From the NCBI RefSeq assembly GCF_007992115.1, contig NZ_BJZQ01000007.1:1-64000 (forward strand): 64,000 nucleotides of DNA, in the 5' to 3' direction. The notes beneath the pieces are model-generated. The model ran no database searches. It had not been told where the DNA came from and was given only the letters and a program-made list of their open reading frames with translations. The DNA comes from Aeromicrobium flavum (GTDB lineage: Bacteria > Actinomycetota > Actinomycetes > Propionibacteriales > Nocardioidaceae). Shown here piece after piece: positions 17,854 to 29,388 of the stretch. The first letter of the stretch is position 1; every line of letters starts with the position of its first letter. Position numbers and translations under genes: made by a program.

Positions 17854-18397
17854 TCGGGTGGTCGGCCTGGTCCTGGCGGCGGGGGAGGGGTGCCGGTTCG
17901 GCATGCCGAAGGCACTGGCCCGATCAGCGGACGGCACGCCTTGGTGCGCCCGCGCGGTCGACACCCTGGTCGCGGGAGGCTGCGAGGACGTCGTGGTGGT
18001 GCTGGGCGCGATGGGCGAGGCGGCCCTTCACCTCGTGCCGCCGAGGGCCGAGGTCGTGCTGGCGCGGGACTGGGCCGAGGGGACCGCGGCGTCGCTGCGG
18101 GCCGGATTGCGGGCCACGGACGCCTCGGTCGCGCTCGTGACGCTGGTCGACCTGCCGGGGCTGGTGCCGGAGGCGGTGGCGCGGGTGCTGGCGAGGTCCG
18201 GCGAGGCGACGGTGGCCCGGGCCACCTACGCCGGACGACCCGGTCATCCCGTCGCGATCGGGAGGCGGCACTGGGACGCGTTCACCGGAGACCGTCGTCC
18301 CGGCGAGGTGCTCGCGGGGCTGGGGGCCGTCGAGGTCGACTGCACCGCGCTCGGCGGGGGAGACGACGTCGACCACTCACTCGTCGCGCTCGGGTAG
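17846..18397 (+). CDS. mocA: MobA/MocA-like molybdenum cofactor nucleotidyltransferase
   Basis: The 183-residue protein begins GLVLAAGEGCRFGMPKALA, the LAAGxGxRxGxxK loop of the MobA-like NTP-transferase fold, followed by VTLVDLPGL in place of the usual DMP metal motif. MocA attaches CMP to molybdopterin for xanthine-dehydrogenase-family enzymes; MobA attaches GMP. The association with a xanthine-dehydrogenase-type enzyme and XdhC favours MocA. It overlaps the second permease by 8 bases at the start and the convergent YciI gene by 21 bases at the end. Confidence 0.83.
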   Translation: MPDRVVGLVLAAGEGCRFGMPKALARSADGTPWCARAVDTLVAGGCEDVVVVLGAMGEAALHLVPPRAEVVLARDWAEGTAASLRAGLRATDASVALVTLVDLPGLVPEAVARVLARSGEATVARATYAGRPGHPVAIGRRHWDAFTGDRRPGEVLAGLGAVEVDCTALGGGDDVDHSLVALG

Positions 18398-18718
18398 GAA
18401 CTCGCGCACCTCCTGGTGGCACCGGCAGGCGGCCGAGATCCGGGCCGCCCACTCCAGGGCGTCCTCCATCGAGTCGACGTCGATGACGGCCAGCCCGGCG
18501 AGGTGACCGCGCCGGTCGGGATGGGCGCCGTCGGCGACGACGCCGTCGGGCCCCACGGTGTACGCCTCCTCGTGGTGCAGCAGGCCGCCACCGAAGACCC
18601 AGGTGCCGGCCTGCTTGGCCTCCTCGACGATCGCGTGCGCCGCTCCGGTCACGGCAGGTACGTCCTCGTCGGGGATCTTCATCGCGCCCTCGGCGAACGA
18701 GATCAGGAACTTCGACAT
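18377..18718 (-). CDS. YciI/DGPF-domain protein
   Basis: This 113-residue protein has the ferredoxin-like fold of YCII-related/DGPF proteins. It opens MSKFLISFAEGAM, has TWVFGGGLLHHEEAYTVGPDG in the middle, where the histidine-rich loop is the likely active region, and VIDVDSMEDALEWAARI near the end. In actinobacteria such genes often neighbour ECF sigma factors, but none is seen here. A good ribosome site, AAGGAGA, lies 9 bases before the ATG. Function is unknown beyond the family fold. Confidence 0.8.
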   Translation of the reverse strand: MSKFLISFAEGAMKIPDEDVPAVTGAAHAIVEEAKQAGTWVFGGGLLHHEEAYTVGPDGVVADGAHPDRRGHLAGLAVIDVDSMEDALEWAARISAACRCHQEVREFLPERDE

Positions 18719-18831
18719 CTCACGTCTCCTTTGCGGCTTCCGCCTCCGGCCGGGACGGGCCGCTTCTGCCCATTGTGGACCCGCGGAACGTCCGGATGGT
18801 CGTTGAAGTCGACAGCGACCGCGCGCGGGGT

Positions 18832-18837
18832 TAGACC
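18832..18837 (+). promoter_or_regulatory. Leaderless-type -10 before the glutamate synthase-like gene
   Basis: TAGACC is followed by exactly 6 bases and the ATG at 18844. No Shine-Dalgarno sequence fits between them, so translation is probably from a leaderless or nearly leaderless message. Confidence 0.4.
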
Positions 18838-18843
18838 TGAGGG

Positions 18844-20430
18844 ATGGAACCAGGCACAGGGACGGGACGTCGGACGGGCGCGAAGATCGCGGGAGTCGCG
18901 GCAGCCGCGCTCGGCGGGGTCGTCGTGCACGACCTCACCCAGAAGAAGCACGCGATCCTGCGCAACTTCCCGATCATCGGCCACTTCCGGTACTGGGTCG
19001 AGACGGTCGGCCCCGAGCTGCGGCAGTACATCGTCACCAGCAACGACGAGGAGCGCCCGTTCTCGCGCGACCAGCGACGCTGGGTGTACGCCAGCTCCAA
19101 GGGCGAGAACAGCTACTTCGGGTTCGGCACCGACAACGACGTCGAGCGGGTGTCGGGGTACCCGATCATCAAGCACCGCACGTTCACCGGGCCCGGCGCC
19201 ACGACCTCCCGCCACGGCAGTGAGGGCGTTCCCCTGCCGTCCGCGAAGGTGCTGGGCGGGCCGCGCGGACGGCGTCTGGCGTTCCGGCCACAGTCGGTCG
19301 TCAACATATCGGCGATGAGCTTCGGGTCGCTCTCGGCCCCCGCGCTGCAGGCGCTGAACCAGGGCGCGGCGATCGCCGGGTGCATGCAGAACACGGGGGA
19401 GGGGTCGATCGCGCCGGCCCACCTCAACGGCGGCGACCTGATCTTCCAGATCGGCACGGCGTACTTCGGCTGCCGCGACGAGCAGGGGCGCTTCGACCTG
19501 GGCCGCCTCGTCGACCTCGTGCAGTCGGCGCCCGTGCGCGCCATCGAGATCAAGCTGTCGCAGGGCGCCAAGCCGGGCCTGGGCGGCATGCTGCCCGGCG
19601 CCAAGGTCGACCGGACCATCGCCGAGATCCGCGGCATCCCCGAGGGCGTCGACTGCGTCTCGCCGAGCCGGCACACCGCCTTCCACGACGTGGACTCGAT
19701 GCTGGACTTCGTCGAGACCGTCGCCGACGCCACGGGCCTGCCCGTCGGCATCAAGTCGGCCGTCGGCAACCTGAGCTTCTGGGACGAGCTCGTCGAGCAG
19801 ATGCTGCCGCGCACCCGGGGCGTCGACTTCGTCAACATCGACGGAGGCGAGGGCGGCACGGGCGCGGCGCCGATGATCTTCGCCGACTCGGTGGCCTACC
19901 CCTTCCGGATCGCGTTCACCGAGGTCCGCAAGCGGTTCGACGCCGCCGGCTTGTCGGACGACGTCACCTTCATCGGGGCGGGCAAGCTCGGCCTGGCCGA
20001 GAACGCGCTCGTGGCCTTCGCCCTCGGCGCGGACATGGTCAACGTGGGCCGCGAGGCGATGCTCTCGATCGGCTGCATCCAGGCGCAGAAGTGCCACACC
20101 GACCATTGCCCCGTGGGCGTCGCCACCCAGAACCCGCGCTACACCCGCGGGCTCGACCCCACGCTCAAGAAGCAGCGGCTGGCGAACTACGTCCTGTCGC
20201 TGCGGCGCGACCTGCTGAAGGTCGCCGAGGCCGTGGGCGTCGTGCACCCGGGGATGATCACCGCCGACGACATCGACATCCTCGAGGGCCAGCGTTCCGC
20301 GGTGTCGCTGCGCGAGCTCTACGGCTACGAGCCCGGCTGGGGCGAGCTGGGCCCGCACCTGCAGGACGAGCTCGTCAAGGTCATGGCTGCTCAGGGCGAG
20401 GACCAACGGGAGGGCGAGAACCGCTCCTGA
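18844..20430 (+). CDS. FMN-binding glutamate synthase-family protein
   Basis: The 528-residue protein corresponds to the central and FMN-binding domains of glutamate synthase without the glutaminase domain. A short hydrophobic N-terminal segment (about residues 14-30) may anchor it. FMN and substrate loops include ISAMSFGSLSAPALQALNQG, NTGEGSIAPAH, VNIDGGEGGTGAAP and GADMVNVGREAMLSIGC. The cysteine set CIQAQKCHTDHCPVG (about Cys411, 417, 422) matches the [3Fe-4S] site of GltB. Such stand-alone proteins are common, but their reaction is not firmly established. It is transcribed alone. Confidence 0.88.
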   Translation: MEPGTGTGRRTGAKIAGVAAAALGGVVVHDLTQKKHAILRNFPIIGHFRYWVETVGPELRQYIVTSNDEERPFSRDQRRWVYASSKGENSYFGFGTDNDVERVSGYPIIKHRTFTGPGATTSRHGSEGVPLPSAKVLGGPRGRRLAFRPQSVVNISAMSFGSLSAPALQALNQGAAIAGCMQNTGEGSIAPAHLNGGDLIFQIGTAYFGCRDEQGRFDLGRLVDLVQSAPVRAIEIKLSQGAKPGLGGMLPGAKVDRTIAEIRGIPEGVDCVSPSRHTAFHDVDSMLDFVETVADATGLPVGIKSAVGNLSFWDELVEQMLPRTRGVDFVNIDGGEGGTGAAPMIFADSVAYPFRIAFTEVRKRFDAAGLSDDVTFIGAGKLGLAENALVAFALGADMVNVGREAMLSIGCIQAQKCHTDHCPVGVATQNPRYTRGLDPTLKKQRLANYVLSLRRDLLKVAEAVGVVHPGMITADDIDILEGQRSAVSLRELYGYEPGWGELGPHLQDELVKVMAAQGEDQREGENRS

Positions 20431-20434
20431 CCGC

Positions 20435-20827
20435 TCAGACCAGCCGGAACCAGATGCAGACGGTCGTCTCGTCGTCCTCGACGGGGGTGCCGAAGGACGA
20501 CCAGAACTCCCGGTGACCCGCGCGCCACTGGTCGATGTCGGCGTCACCCTCGCCCTCGGCCGCGGCGAACTCCCACGGGACCTCGCCGAACGGGTGCTGC
20601 TCGACCCGGGTGACCTCGATCGTGGCGATCTGCCGGCCGTCGTCGTCCAGCAGGGCGAGGCGCTCGCCGACGTGCTCGAACTCCTCGTCCTCTTCGCGGT
20701 ACTCGCGCAGGAGTCCGGCGGTCGCGCGCTTCTGCCCGGCCAGCACGAGGCCGTTGAGGCGGGCGCGCATCTCACCGGGTGCGCCGAGTTCGAGTGAGCG
20801 CAGTTCTCCCACGCGCGGCCAGGTCAT
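20435..20827 (-). CDS. ASCH-domain protein
   Basis: This 130-residue protein has an ASCH (PUA-like beta-barrel) domain, recognised from MRARLNGLVLAGQKRATAGLL near the N-terminus (GxKxxT-type loop) and IATIEVTRVEQHPFGEVPWEFAAAEGEG in the second half. ASCH proteins are thought to bind RNA or modified nucleotides, and some act as amidohydrolases on acylated cytidines; no specific role can be assigned. The start at 20827 is favoured over a longer reading because TAGCGT sits 7 bases upstream on the minus strand. The gene is divergent from the TIGR03086 gene at 20887. Confidence 0.78.
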   Translation of the reverse strand: MTWPRVGELRSLELGAPGEMRARLNGLVLAGQKRATAGLLREYREEDEEFEHVGERLALLDDDGRQIATIEVTRVEQHPFGEVPWEFAAAEGEGDADIDQWRAGHREFWSSFGTPVEDDETTVCIWFRLV

Positions 20828-20886
20828 GGTGGCGACGCTACCCGCCAGAACTTTCGCCGACCATCGTCTCGGGTCAGACTGCCACC

Positions 20887-21468
20887 ATGACGACCATCGA
20901 CCTGGGACCGGCCGGACTGGCCCTCCTCGCACCGCTGTCCCGGGTGAGCGACGCCGACCTCGACCGCGAGACCCCCTGCGAGGGCCGCACCGTCGGGCAG
21001 CTGATCCAGCACCTCGTCGGACTGTCGCTCGCCTTCCGGGCGGCAGCCGGCAAGGACTTCGGCCCCCTCACGGACACGAGTCCCGACGGCGACGGCTGGC
21101 CCGAGCTGGAGGACGGCTGGCGTGAGGCCCTGCAGGAGCAGGTGCCCGCGATGGTGGAGGCGTGGCGGCGCACGTCCGCGTGGCAGGGAATGACGCGCGC
21201 CGGCGGCATCGACCTGCCGGGGGAGGTGTGCGGTCGGGTGGCGCTCGACGAGCTGGTGCTGCACGGGTGGGACCTCGCCCGCGCCACCGGGCAGTCGTAC
21301 GAGCTGGACGACCACACCGCCGAGGCGTGCCTGGGGTTCGTCAGCACCTTCGAGGCGTCGGGGACGCCGGGACTCTTCGGCCCGGCGGTGGAGGTCGCCG
21401 ACGACGCGCCGCTGCTCGACCGGCTGGTCGCTCGCGCCGGCCGCGACCCGCAGTGGGCGCCGAGCTGA
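20887..21468 (+). CDS. TIGR03086-family protein (DinB/mycothiol maleylpyruvate isomerase-like), copy 1
   Basis: The 193-residue protein belongs to the metal-binding, DinB-like four-helix family that includes mycothiol-dependent enzymes. Key segments are CEGRTVGQLIQHLVGLSLAF with the first metal histidine (His43) and [17 protein letters not shown] with the second. It ends GRDPQWAPS. TIGR03086 members are actinobacterial and mostly of unknown function. A second, clearly related copy starts at 21887. CAGACT lies 6 bases before the ATG, suggesting a leaderless message. Confidence 0.82.
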   Translation: MTTIDLGPAGLALLAPLSRVSDADLDRETPCEGRTVGQLIQHLVGLSLAFRAAAGKDFGPLTDTSPDGDGWPELEDGWREALQEQVPAMVEAWRRTSAWQGMTRAGGIDLPGEVCGRVALDELVLHGWDLARATGQSYELDDHTAEACLGFVSTFEASGTPGLFGPAVEVADDAPLLDRLVARAGRDPQWAPS

Positions 21469-21469
21469 G

Positions 21470-21811
21470 TCAGCGGCGCAGGACCTTCTCCATGGCCTTG
21501 CCCTTCGCCAGTTCGTCGACGAGCTTGTCGAGGTAGCGGATCTTCTGCATCAGCGGGTCCTCGACGTCCTCGACCCGCACGTGGCACACGACGCCGGTGA
21601 TCAGCGAGGCGTTCGGGTTGACGTCCGCCGCCGCGAAGAACTCCTCGAACGTCGTCCCGGCGTCGAGGTGCTGCTGCAGGGCCGACTCGTCGAAGCCGGT
21701 GAGCCACTCGATGACCTCGTTCAGCTCGGCCGTCGTGCGGCCCTTCCTCTCGACCTTGGTGACGTAGTGGGGGTACACCGACGCGACGCTCATCGTGAAG
21801 ATCCTGCTCAT
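21470..21811 (-). CDS. DUF2200-family protein
   Basis: This 113-residue soluble protein matches DUF2200. It begins [21 protein letters not shown], contains [10 protein letters not shown] and [19 protein letters not shown], and ends with a basic helical stretch ([18 protein letters not shown]). The family is widespread and uncharacterised. Minus-strand TACACT is 6 bases before the ATG at 21811. The gene lies between, and opposite to, two paralogous TIGR03086 genes. Confidence 0.82.
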   Translation of the reverse strand: MSRIFTMSVASVYPHYVTKVERKGRTTAELNEVIEWLTGFDESALQQHLDAGTTFEEFFAAADVNPNASLITGVVCHVRVEDVEDPLMQKIRYLDKLVDELAKGKAMEKVLRR

Positions 21812-21886
21812 CTGGCGAGTGTAGGCCGCGCCGTCGCGACGGACTGAGGGTTCCCTTGAGCACGTTCGCGGGCGAGACTGCAAGAC

Positions 21887-22477
21887 ATGACCCATCGAAT
21901 CGACCTCGAACCCGCCGGTACCACCCTGCTGACGATCCTCGCCGGGGTCCGGGACGAGCACCTCGACCGACCGACGCCGTACCACGACCGCACCGTGGGG
22001 GAGCTGCTCCAACACCTCGTCACGGTGACCCGGGTGCTCCGAGCCACGGCGGAGAAGGACTTCGGTCCGCTGACGGAGGTGAATCTCCACGTGAACGACT
22101 GGCCCGGGCTGGAGGACGGCTGGCGCGCCGCGATCGAGGAGCAGGTGCCCCAACTGGTGCAGGCCTGGCGGGAGGAGTCGGCGTGGGGGGGGACGACGAG
22201 GGGAGGAGGGCTCGAGGGACCTGCGGAGACCGCGGGGCGGATCACGCTCGACGAGCTGGTGCTGCACGGCTGGGACCTCGCTCGGGCTACCGGGCAGGAC
22301 TATCCGATCGACTCGATCGACCCCGAGGTCTTCGCCGCGTCGCTGGAGTTCCTCGAGGCCGTGGAGCACGACGAGGTGCCCGAGGGGCAACCGGCTGCCG
22401 GGGCCGATGACGACGTCTCCGTCTTCAACCGCATGGTCGCGCTCTCGGGGCGCGATCCGCAGTGGTCGCCGAGCTGA
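21887..22477 (+). CDS. TIGR03086-family protein, copy 2
   Basis: This 196-residue paralogue of the protein at 20887 shares the order of motifs: [19 protein letters not shown] with the first metal histidine, [23 protein letters not shown] in two parts, [19 protein letters not shown], and a terminal GRDPQWSPS. The shared C-terminus and [12 protein letters not shown] core indicate a local duplication followed by divergence, with DUF2200 left between the copies. It is probably a mycothiol- or metal-dependent enzyme; the substrate is unknown. Confidence 0.82.
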   Translation: MTHRIDLEPAGTTLLTILAGVRDEHLDRPTPYHDRTVGELLQHLVTVTRVLRATAEKDFGPLTEVNLHVNDWPGLEDGWRAAIEEQVPQLVQAWREESAWGGTTRGGGLEGPAETAGRITLDELVLHGWDLARATGQDYPIDSIDPEVFAASLEFLEAVEHDEVPEGQPAAGADDDVSVFNRMVALSGRDPQWSPS

Positions 22478-22481
22478 CGCG

Positions 22482-22895
22482 TCAGTCGTCGATGTCCCAG
22501 TCGCCGGTGCGCCGGCGCTCGGCGAGCATGTCGAGCATGTGCTGGAGCACCTCCGGCGCGTGACCCTCCCACTCCGGGACCTCCTCGAGGACACGGACGG
22601 GGTCCTTGCTGCGGTACGAGCGCGTCGGGTTGCCCGGGAACTTCTTGTCCGTCAGGTTCGGGTCGTCCTCGAACGGGCCCGTCGGCTCCACCCGGTAGAC
22701 GTGCCCGCGTCCCGCCCCGGCAGCCAGCTCCGCGCCCCAGACGGCTGCGTCCAGTGTGGCGGCGAAGTAGAGGTGGCCCGCGGTGCGGTTCTCACCGAAG
22801 TTCGAGGTCCGTCCCGGCACGAGGAGCGTGCCCGGCGCGAGAGCGGCCTTCGTGCCGTGGAAGAACGGTCCGTCATCGGGTCCCAGAGCAGTCAT
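22482..22895 (-). CDS. arr: Rifampin ADP-ribosyltransferase (Arr)
   Basis: Arr transfers ADP-ribose from NAD+ to the ansa-chain hydroxyl of rifamycins and so inactivates them. The 137-residue protein shows the family hallmarks in order: [20 protein letters not shown] (catalytic-site histidine), [37 protein letters not shown] and GNPTRSYRS. Length matches chromosomal Arr proteins of mycobacteria and other actinobacteria. No mobile element flanks it, so it looks like an intrinsic chromosomal gene. It converges tail to tail with the second TIGR03086 gene (4 bases apart). Confidence 0.93.
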   Translation of the reverse strand: MTALGPDDGPFFHGTKAALAPGTLLVPGRTSNFGENRTAGHLYFAATLDAAVWGAELAAGAGRGHVYRVEPTGPFEDDPNLTDKKFPGNPTRSYRSKDPVRVLEEVPEWEGHAPEVLQHMLDMLAERRRTGDWDIDD

Positions 22896-22938
22896 CCAGA
22901 GATGATGTCCCAGGACTCGAGACGCCCGCAAGGAATGC

Positions 22939-22983
22939 TTGCCCTGTTGGGCCCAACCGCCTAGTCTTGGAACATCAGTTCGA
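22939..22983 (+). promoter_or_regulatory. LexA (SOS) box overlapping a sigma-A-type promoter
   Basis: TTGCCC (22939-22944), a 17-base spacer and TAGTCT (22962-22967) form a good housekeeping promoter. Immediately downstream, TGGAACATCAGTTCGA (22968-22983) matches the actinobacterial SOS box TCGAAC-N4-GTTCGA with one mismatch. Bound LexA would cover the start point. The box ends 17 bases before the GTG of the DUF222-HNH gene. Confidence 0.68.
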
Positions 22984-23000
22984 AGGAATCGGGGGATTTC

Positions 23001-24269
23001 GTGGACGTCATCGGCGGGCTCAGGTCGGGACAGCGGTTCCTGGCTGAAGCGCGCTCGCGTGACCTGAGCGTCCTGACGCCGGAGCAGCTGACGGAGGAGG
23101 CCGCGGCCGTCCAGGCGATCCGCCGTGAGGCGGATGCGCTGAACCTGGCGCTGTTGGCGGAGGCGGGCCGTCAGAAGGCTCACCGCGTCACGGATGCTTC
23201 CGATCTGACGGCCCTGGTCGCCGACGGGTCGGGGGTGACGCGTCGTGAGGCGGCACAGCAGATCCGGCTCGCGAACCGGGTCGAGGACGCACCCCAGGTC
23301 AAGAAGGCGCTGGCCAAGCCGGGGATGTCGACGCGCAAGGCGGCGATCGTCACCGATGCGCTGGAGGAGCTGCCCGCGGGGTTGACGCGTGGGCAGCGCG
23401 ACCAGGTCGAGGCCGACCTGACGGCCGCAGCTCAGGTGATGTCGGCCGAACAGCTCACCCGCAAGGCCAAGCGCGCGATCGAGATCATCGACGTCAAGCG
23501 CGCCGATGCGATCGAGGACGCCGCGCTGAAGCGTGAGGAGTCCGCGCAGCGGCACCTGAGGGAGTTCTGGATCGGCCGCCCCGACGAGCACACCGGCCTG
23601 GTGTCGTTCGGCGGCAAGACCGATGCCGTGACGGCCGACATGCTGCGCGCGGTGATCGACTCCAAGACCAGCCCCCGTAGGCGCGCCCTCACCGAGGCCG
23701 CTGCTGACGATGCGGCCTGCACCCCGCGGGAGAGGGCCGGGGAGGCGTTCGCCGAGGTCATCCGGCACCTGCCCCGTGACTGCTACGGCAACCACGGCGG
23801 TGTCGCCGCCACCCTCGTCGTCACGGTCGACGAGGCCACGCTCCGTGGCGAGACCGACCGCGCCGGCGTCACCGAGTTCGGCACCAGCATCTCCGCCGGG
23901 CAGCTCCGCAAGCTGGCCTGCGACGCCGGGATCCTGCCGGTGGTCATGAACGGCCAGTCCCAGGTGCTCGACGAGGGCCGAGCCAAGAGACACCACACCG
24001 CCGCCCAACGGATCGCCTTGGCCCAGCGCGACCACGGGTGCGCGTACCCCGGCTGCGACCGGCCACCGGGATGGACCGAGGCGCACCACACGATCCCGTG
24101 GTCACACGGCGGACCCACCGACCTCGACAGCGGAGTCCTGCTGTGCAGCCACCATCACCACCGGGTGCACGACGTCGGCATCCCCATCCGCTTCACCGAC
24201 GGCATGCCCGAGTTCCGCCTCAAGGGCAGCTGGCAACGCAACCACCGCTACCGACCCCTCGCCGCCTGA
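23001..24269 (+). CDS. DUF222 / HNH endonuclease-domain protein (13E12-repeat type)
   Basis: The 422-residue protein has an N-terminal DUF222 domain (about 1-290) and a C-terminal HNH nuclease domain with CAYPGCDRPPGWTEAHHTIP, SHGGPTDLDSGVLLCSHHHH and RVHD (from about residue 347), where paired cysteines and histidines bind metal. This is the 13E12/REP13E12 protein family, which occurs in many copies in mycobacteria and Nocardioidaceae and whose biological role is unsettled. GGGGGA precedes the GTG start. The SOS box upstream agrees with the LexA control reported for M. tuberculosis members. Lysine and arginine content in the middle is high. Confidence 0.87.
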   Translation: MDVIGGLRSGQRFLAEARSRDLSVLTPEQLTEEAAAVQAIRREADALNLALLAEAGRQKAHRVTDASDLTALVADGSGVTRREAAQQIRLANRVEDAPQVKKALAKPGMSTRKAAIVTDALEELPAGLTRGQRDQVEADLTAAAQVMSAEQLTRKAKRAIEIIDVKRADAIEDAALKREESAQRHLREFWIGRPDEHTGLVSFGGKTDAVTADMLRAVIDSKTSPRRRALTEAAADDAACTPRERAGEAFAEVIRHLPRDCYGNHGGVAATLVVTVDEATLRGETDRAGVTEFGTSISAGQLRKLACDAGILPVVMNGQSQVLDEGRAKRHHTAAQRIALAQRDHGCAYPGCDRPPGWTEAHHTIPWSHGGPTDLDSGVLLCSHHHHRVHDVGIPIRFTDGMPEFRLKGSWQRNHRYRPLAA

Positions 24270-24278
24270 CGAGGTGAG

Positions 24279-27600
<3,322 letters not shown>

Positions 27601-27604
<4 letters not shown>

Positions 27605-29388
27605 AGGCTATCGGTGAGGTCCGTCCGGTAGACGGACCGCTCACGCTCGGAGCGGGCGACGAAGGCGGTGACGGCCTCGCGGAAGGCCTCGATCGTGCGC
27701 TGCTCGGGCGGCCCGAGCAGGTACGTCGCGAGCTTGGACCGGTACTCCGAGAGCTGGTCGGGCCCGCGACCCGTGACGACCTCGAGGAGCTCGTCGACCC
27801 CGTGCGCGTCGCGGTCGAGGAGGGTCGCGGCGGCGCTCGACGGGTACTCCTCGCGGAACTGCTTGGTGCTGACGCCGGTGTGGTTGAAGACCGCGTACGG
27901 CTTCTCGCCGGCCAGCCAGTCCGACAGCACGCTGGAGATGTCGCTGACCAGGGCGGTGGACTGGTTCATCCAGTCGGTCAGCGAGCCCTTCATCACGACC
28001 CGGTGGTCGATGCCGGTGCGCAGCTTCGCCTCGTCCAGGCGGCGGACGAGCGCGGCGTGCGCGGCCCGGTACTTGGCGTCGCGCTGGCCGGTGAACGGGT
28101 GCGGCTTGTAGACGACGCGCACCGAGCCGTCGGCGAGCAGGGCGTCGACGAGCTTCACGCCGATGGCGCGCAGGGACGAGTACTCCTGGTGCTGGTTCAC
28201 GCCCTCCCAGGTCGGGGCGTAGAGCACGGTCGGGACCTCGGCGTCGCCCACGCGCGGGGTCGGCCGGATCGCGTGCGCCTGCGGCCGCCCGACGAACCGG
28301 AACTGGTCCTCGGGGATGTGCAGGCCCGATCGGCGGTAGCGGTCGGCGCCGGCCTCACCGGCGACCCAGAGCTCGTCGTAGACCCGCGAGAACGGGTTGT
28401 TGGAGGCGCTCTTGTCGCTGTCGCCGTGCCCGATGAACGCGCTCATCATCGTGGGCAGGCGCAGCAGGTGGATGTTGTTGCCGGTGTTGGCCGGGTAGAG
28501 CGCGACCTTGGCCATCGAGAAGTCGAGCATGAGCAGCTCGCCAGGCGCCGGCAGCGACAGCGTCGGCAGGGTGGAGGCGGCCATCTTCTCGAACAGGGGA
28601 TGGTCGCGCAGCACCACGAACACCCGCTGGTCGAGCGCCTCGAGCGACTCGATCCACGTGTTGATCTGGTAGGCCGCGGTGTCGGGACCCGAGAGGTGGA
28701 CGATGACCTCGGGCCGGTACTCGTCGAGGAACGCCTGGACGGCGGACAGCTGCGGGGTGAACCCGGTGGCGCGCTTGGCCGTCCGCATCCGCCAGCTGGT
28801 GAGGAAGTCGGGGATCGTGCCGGCCAGCAGGGCGGCGAAGGCGGCCACGCCGACGAGCAGCACCACCCACCACGTCGCACCGAGCACGGCGGGCGCGAGG
28901 GCGGCCAGCTGGACCAGCGTCGCGAGGGCGGGCCGGCTGGTCGGCTCCTCGTCGATGCGCGTGGCGCCGGGGATGTGCCGGGTGCGCATCGGCTTGAGGG
29001 GGCCGATCCGGCGGTACTCGGCGTGCAGGGCACGGCCGCACAGGCCCGAGACGACGAGGATCGCGACGACGGCGAAGGCGTCCTGCGCCGCGCGGTCGTG
29101 GAACTGCGTCGTCGCCAGCAGCGAGATGAGCACCCGCACCGCGAAGCGCAGCGGCGGTCCGGCGGTGGCCTGGCGCAGCAGCATCGCCGACACGGGGGAG
29201 TGGCGCTCGAGCCACCACTCGGCCGCGGCGGAGGCGAGCACGGCGATGACGGCGGCGAGGTCCTGTCCCACGATCACCAGCAGCAACGCCAGGAGGGGCA
29301 GCACGTTGACCAGCAACAGTCCCGGCAGCTCCGAGCTGTGACCCACTCGAGACGCGAGGACACGCAGGAATCGAGCCGGGGAAGCCAT
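27601..29388 (-). CDS. Membrane-anchored CDP-glycerol glycerophosphotransferase-like protein
   Basis: The 595-residue protein has about five N-terminal hydrophobic segments (within 20-190) and then a TagF-like GT-B domain with MSAFIGHGDSDKSASNN, VLYAPTWEGVNQ, VRVVYKPHPFTG and ALVSDISSVLSDWLAGEKP. It shares the HGDSDK and PHP motifs with the smaller homologue at 24279, so the operon encodes two related transferases, one membrane-anchored. The first gene of the operon, its ATG overlaps the trkH-like start on the opposite strand within CATG. Polymer identity is unknown. Confidence 0.8.

Noticed and set aside
23001-24269. The HNH gene as part of a restriction or other defence island
   Set aside because: No methyltransferase, helicase or toxin partner is adjacent, and the DUF222-HNH architecture with an SOS box is that of the solitary 13E12 family.
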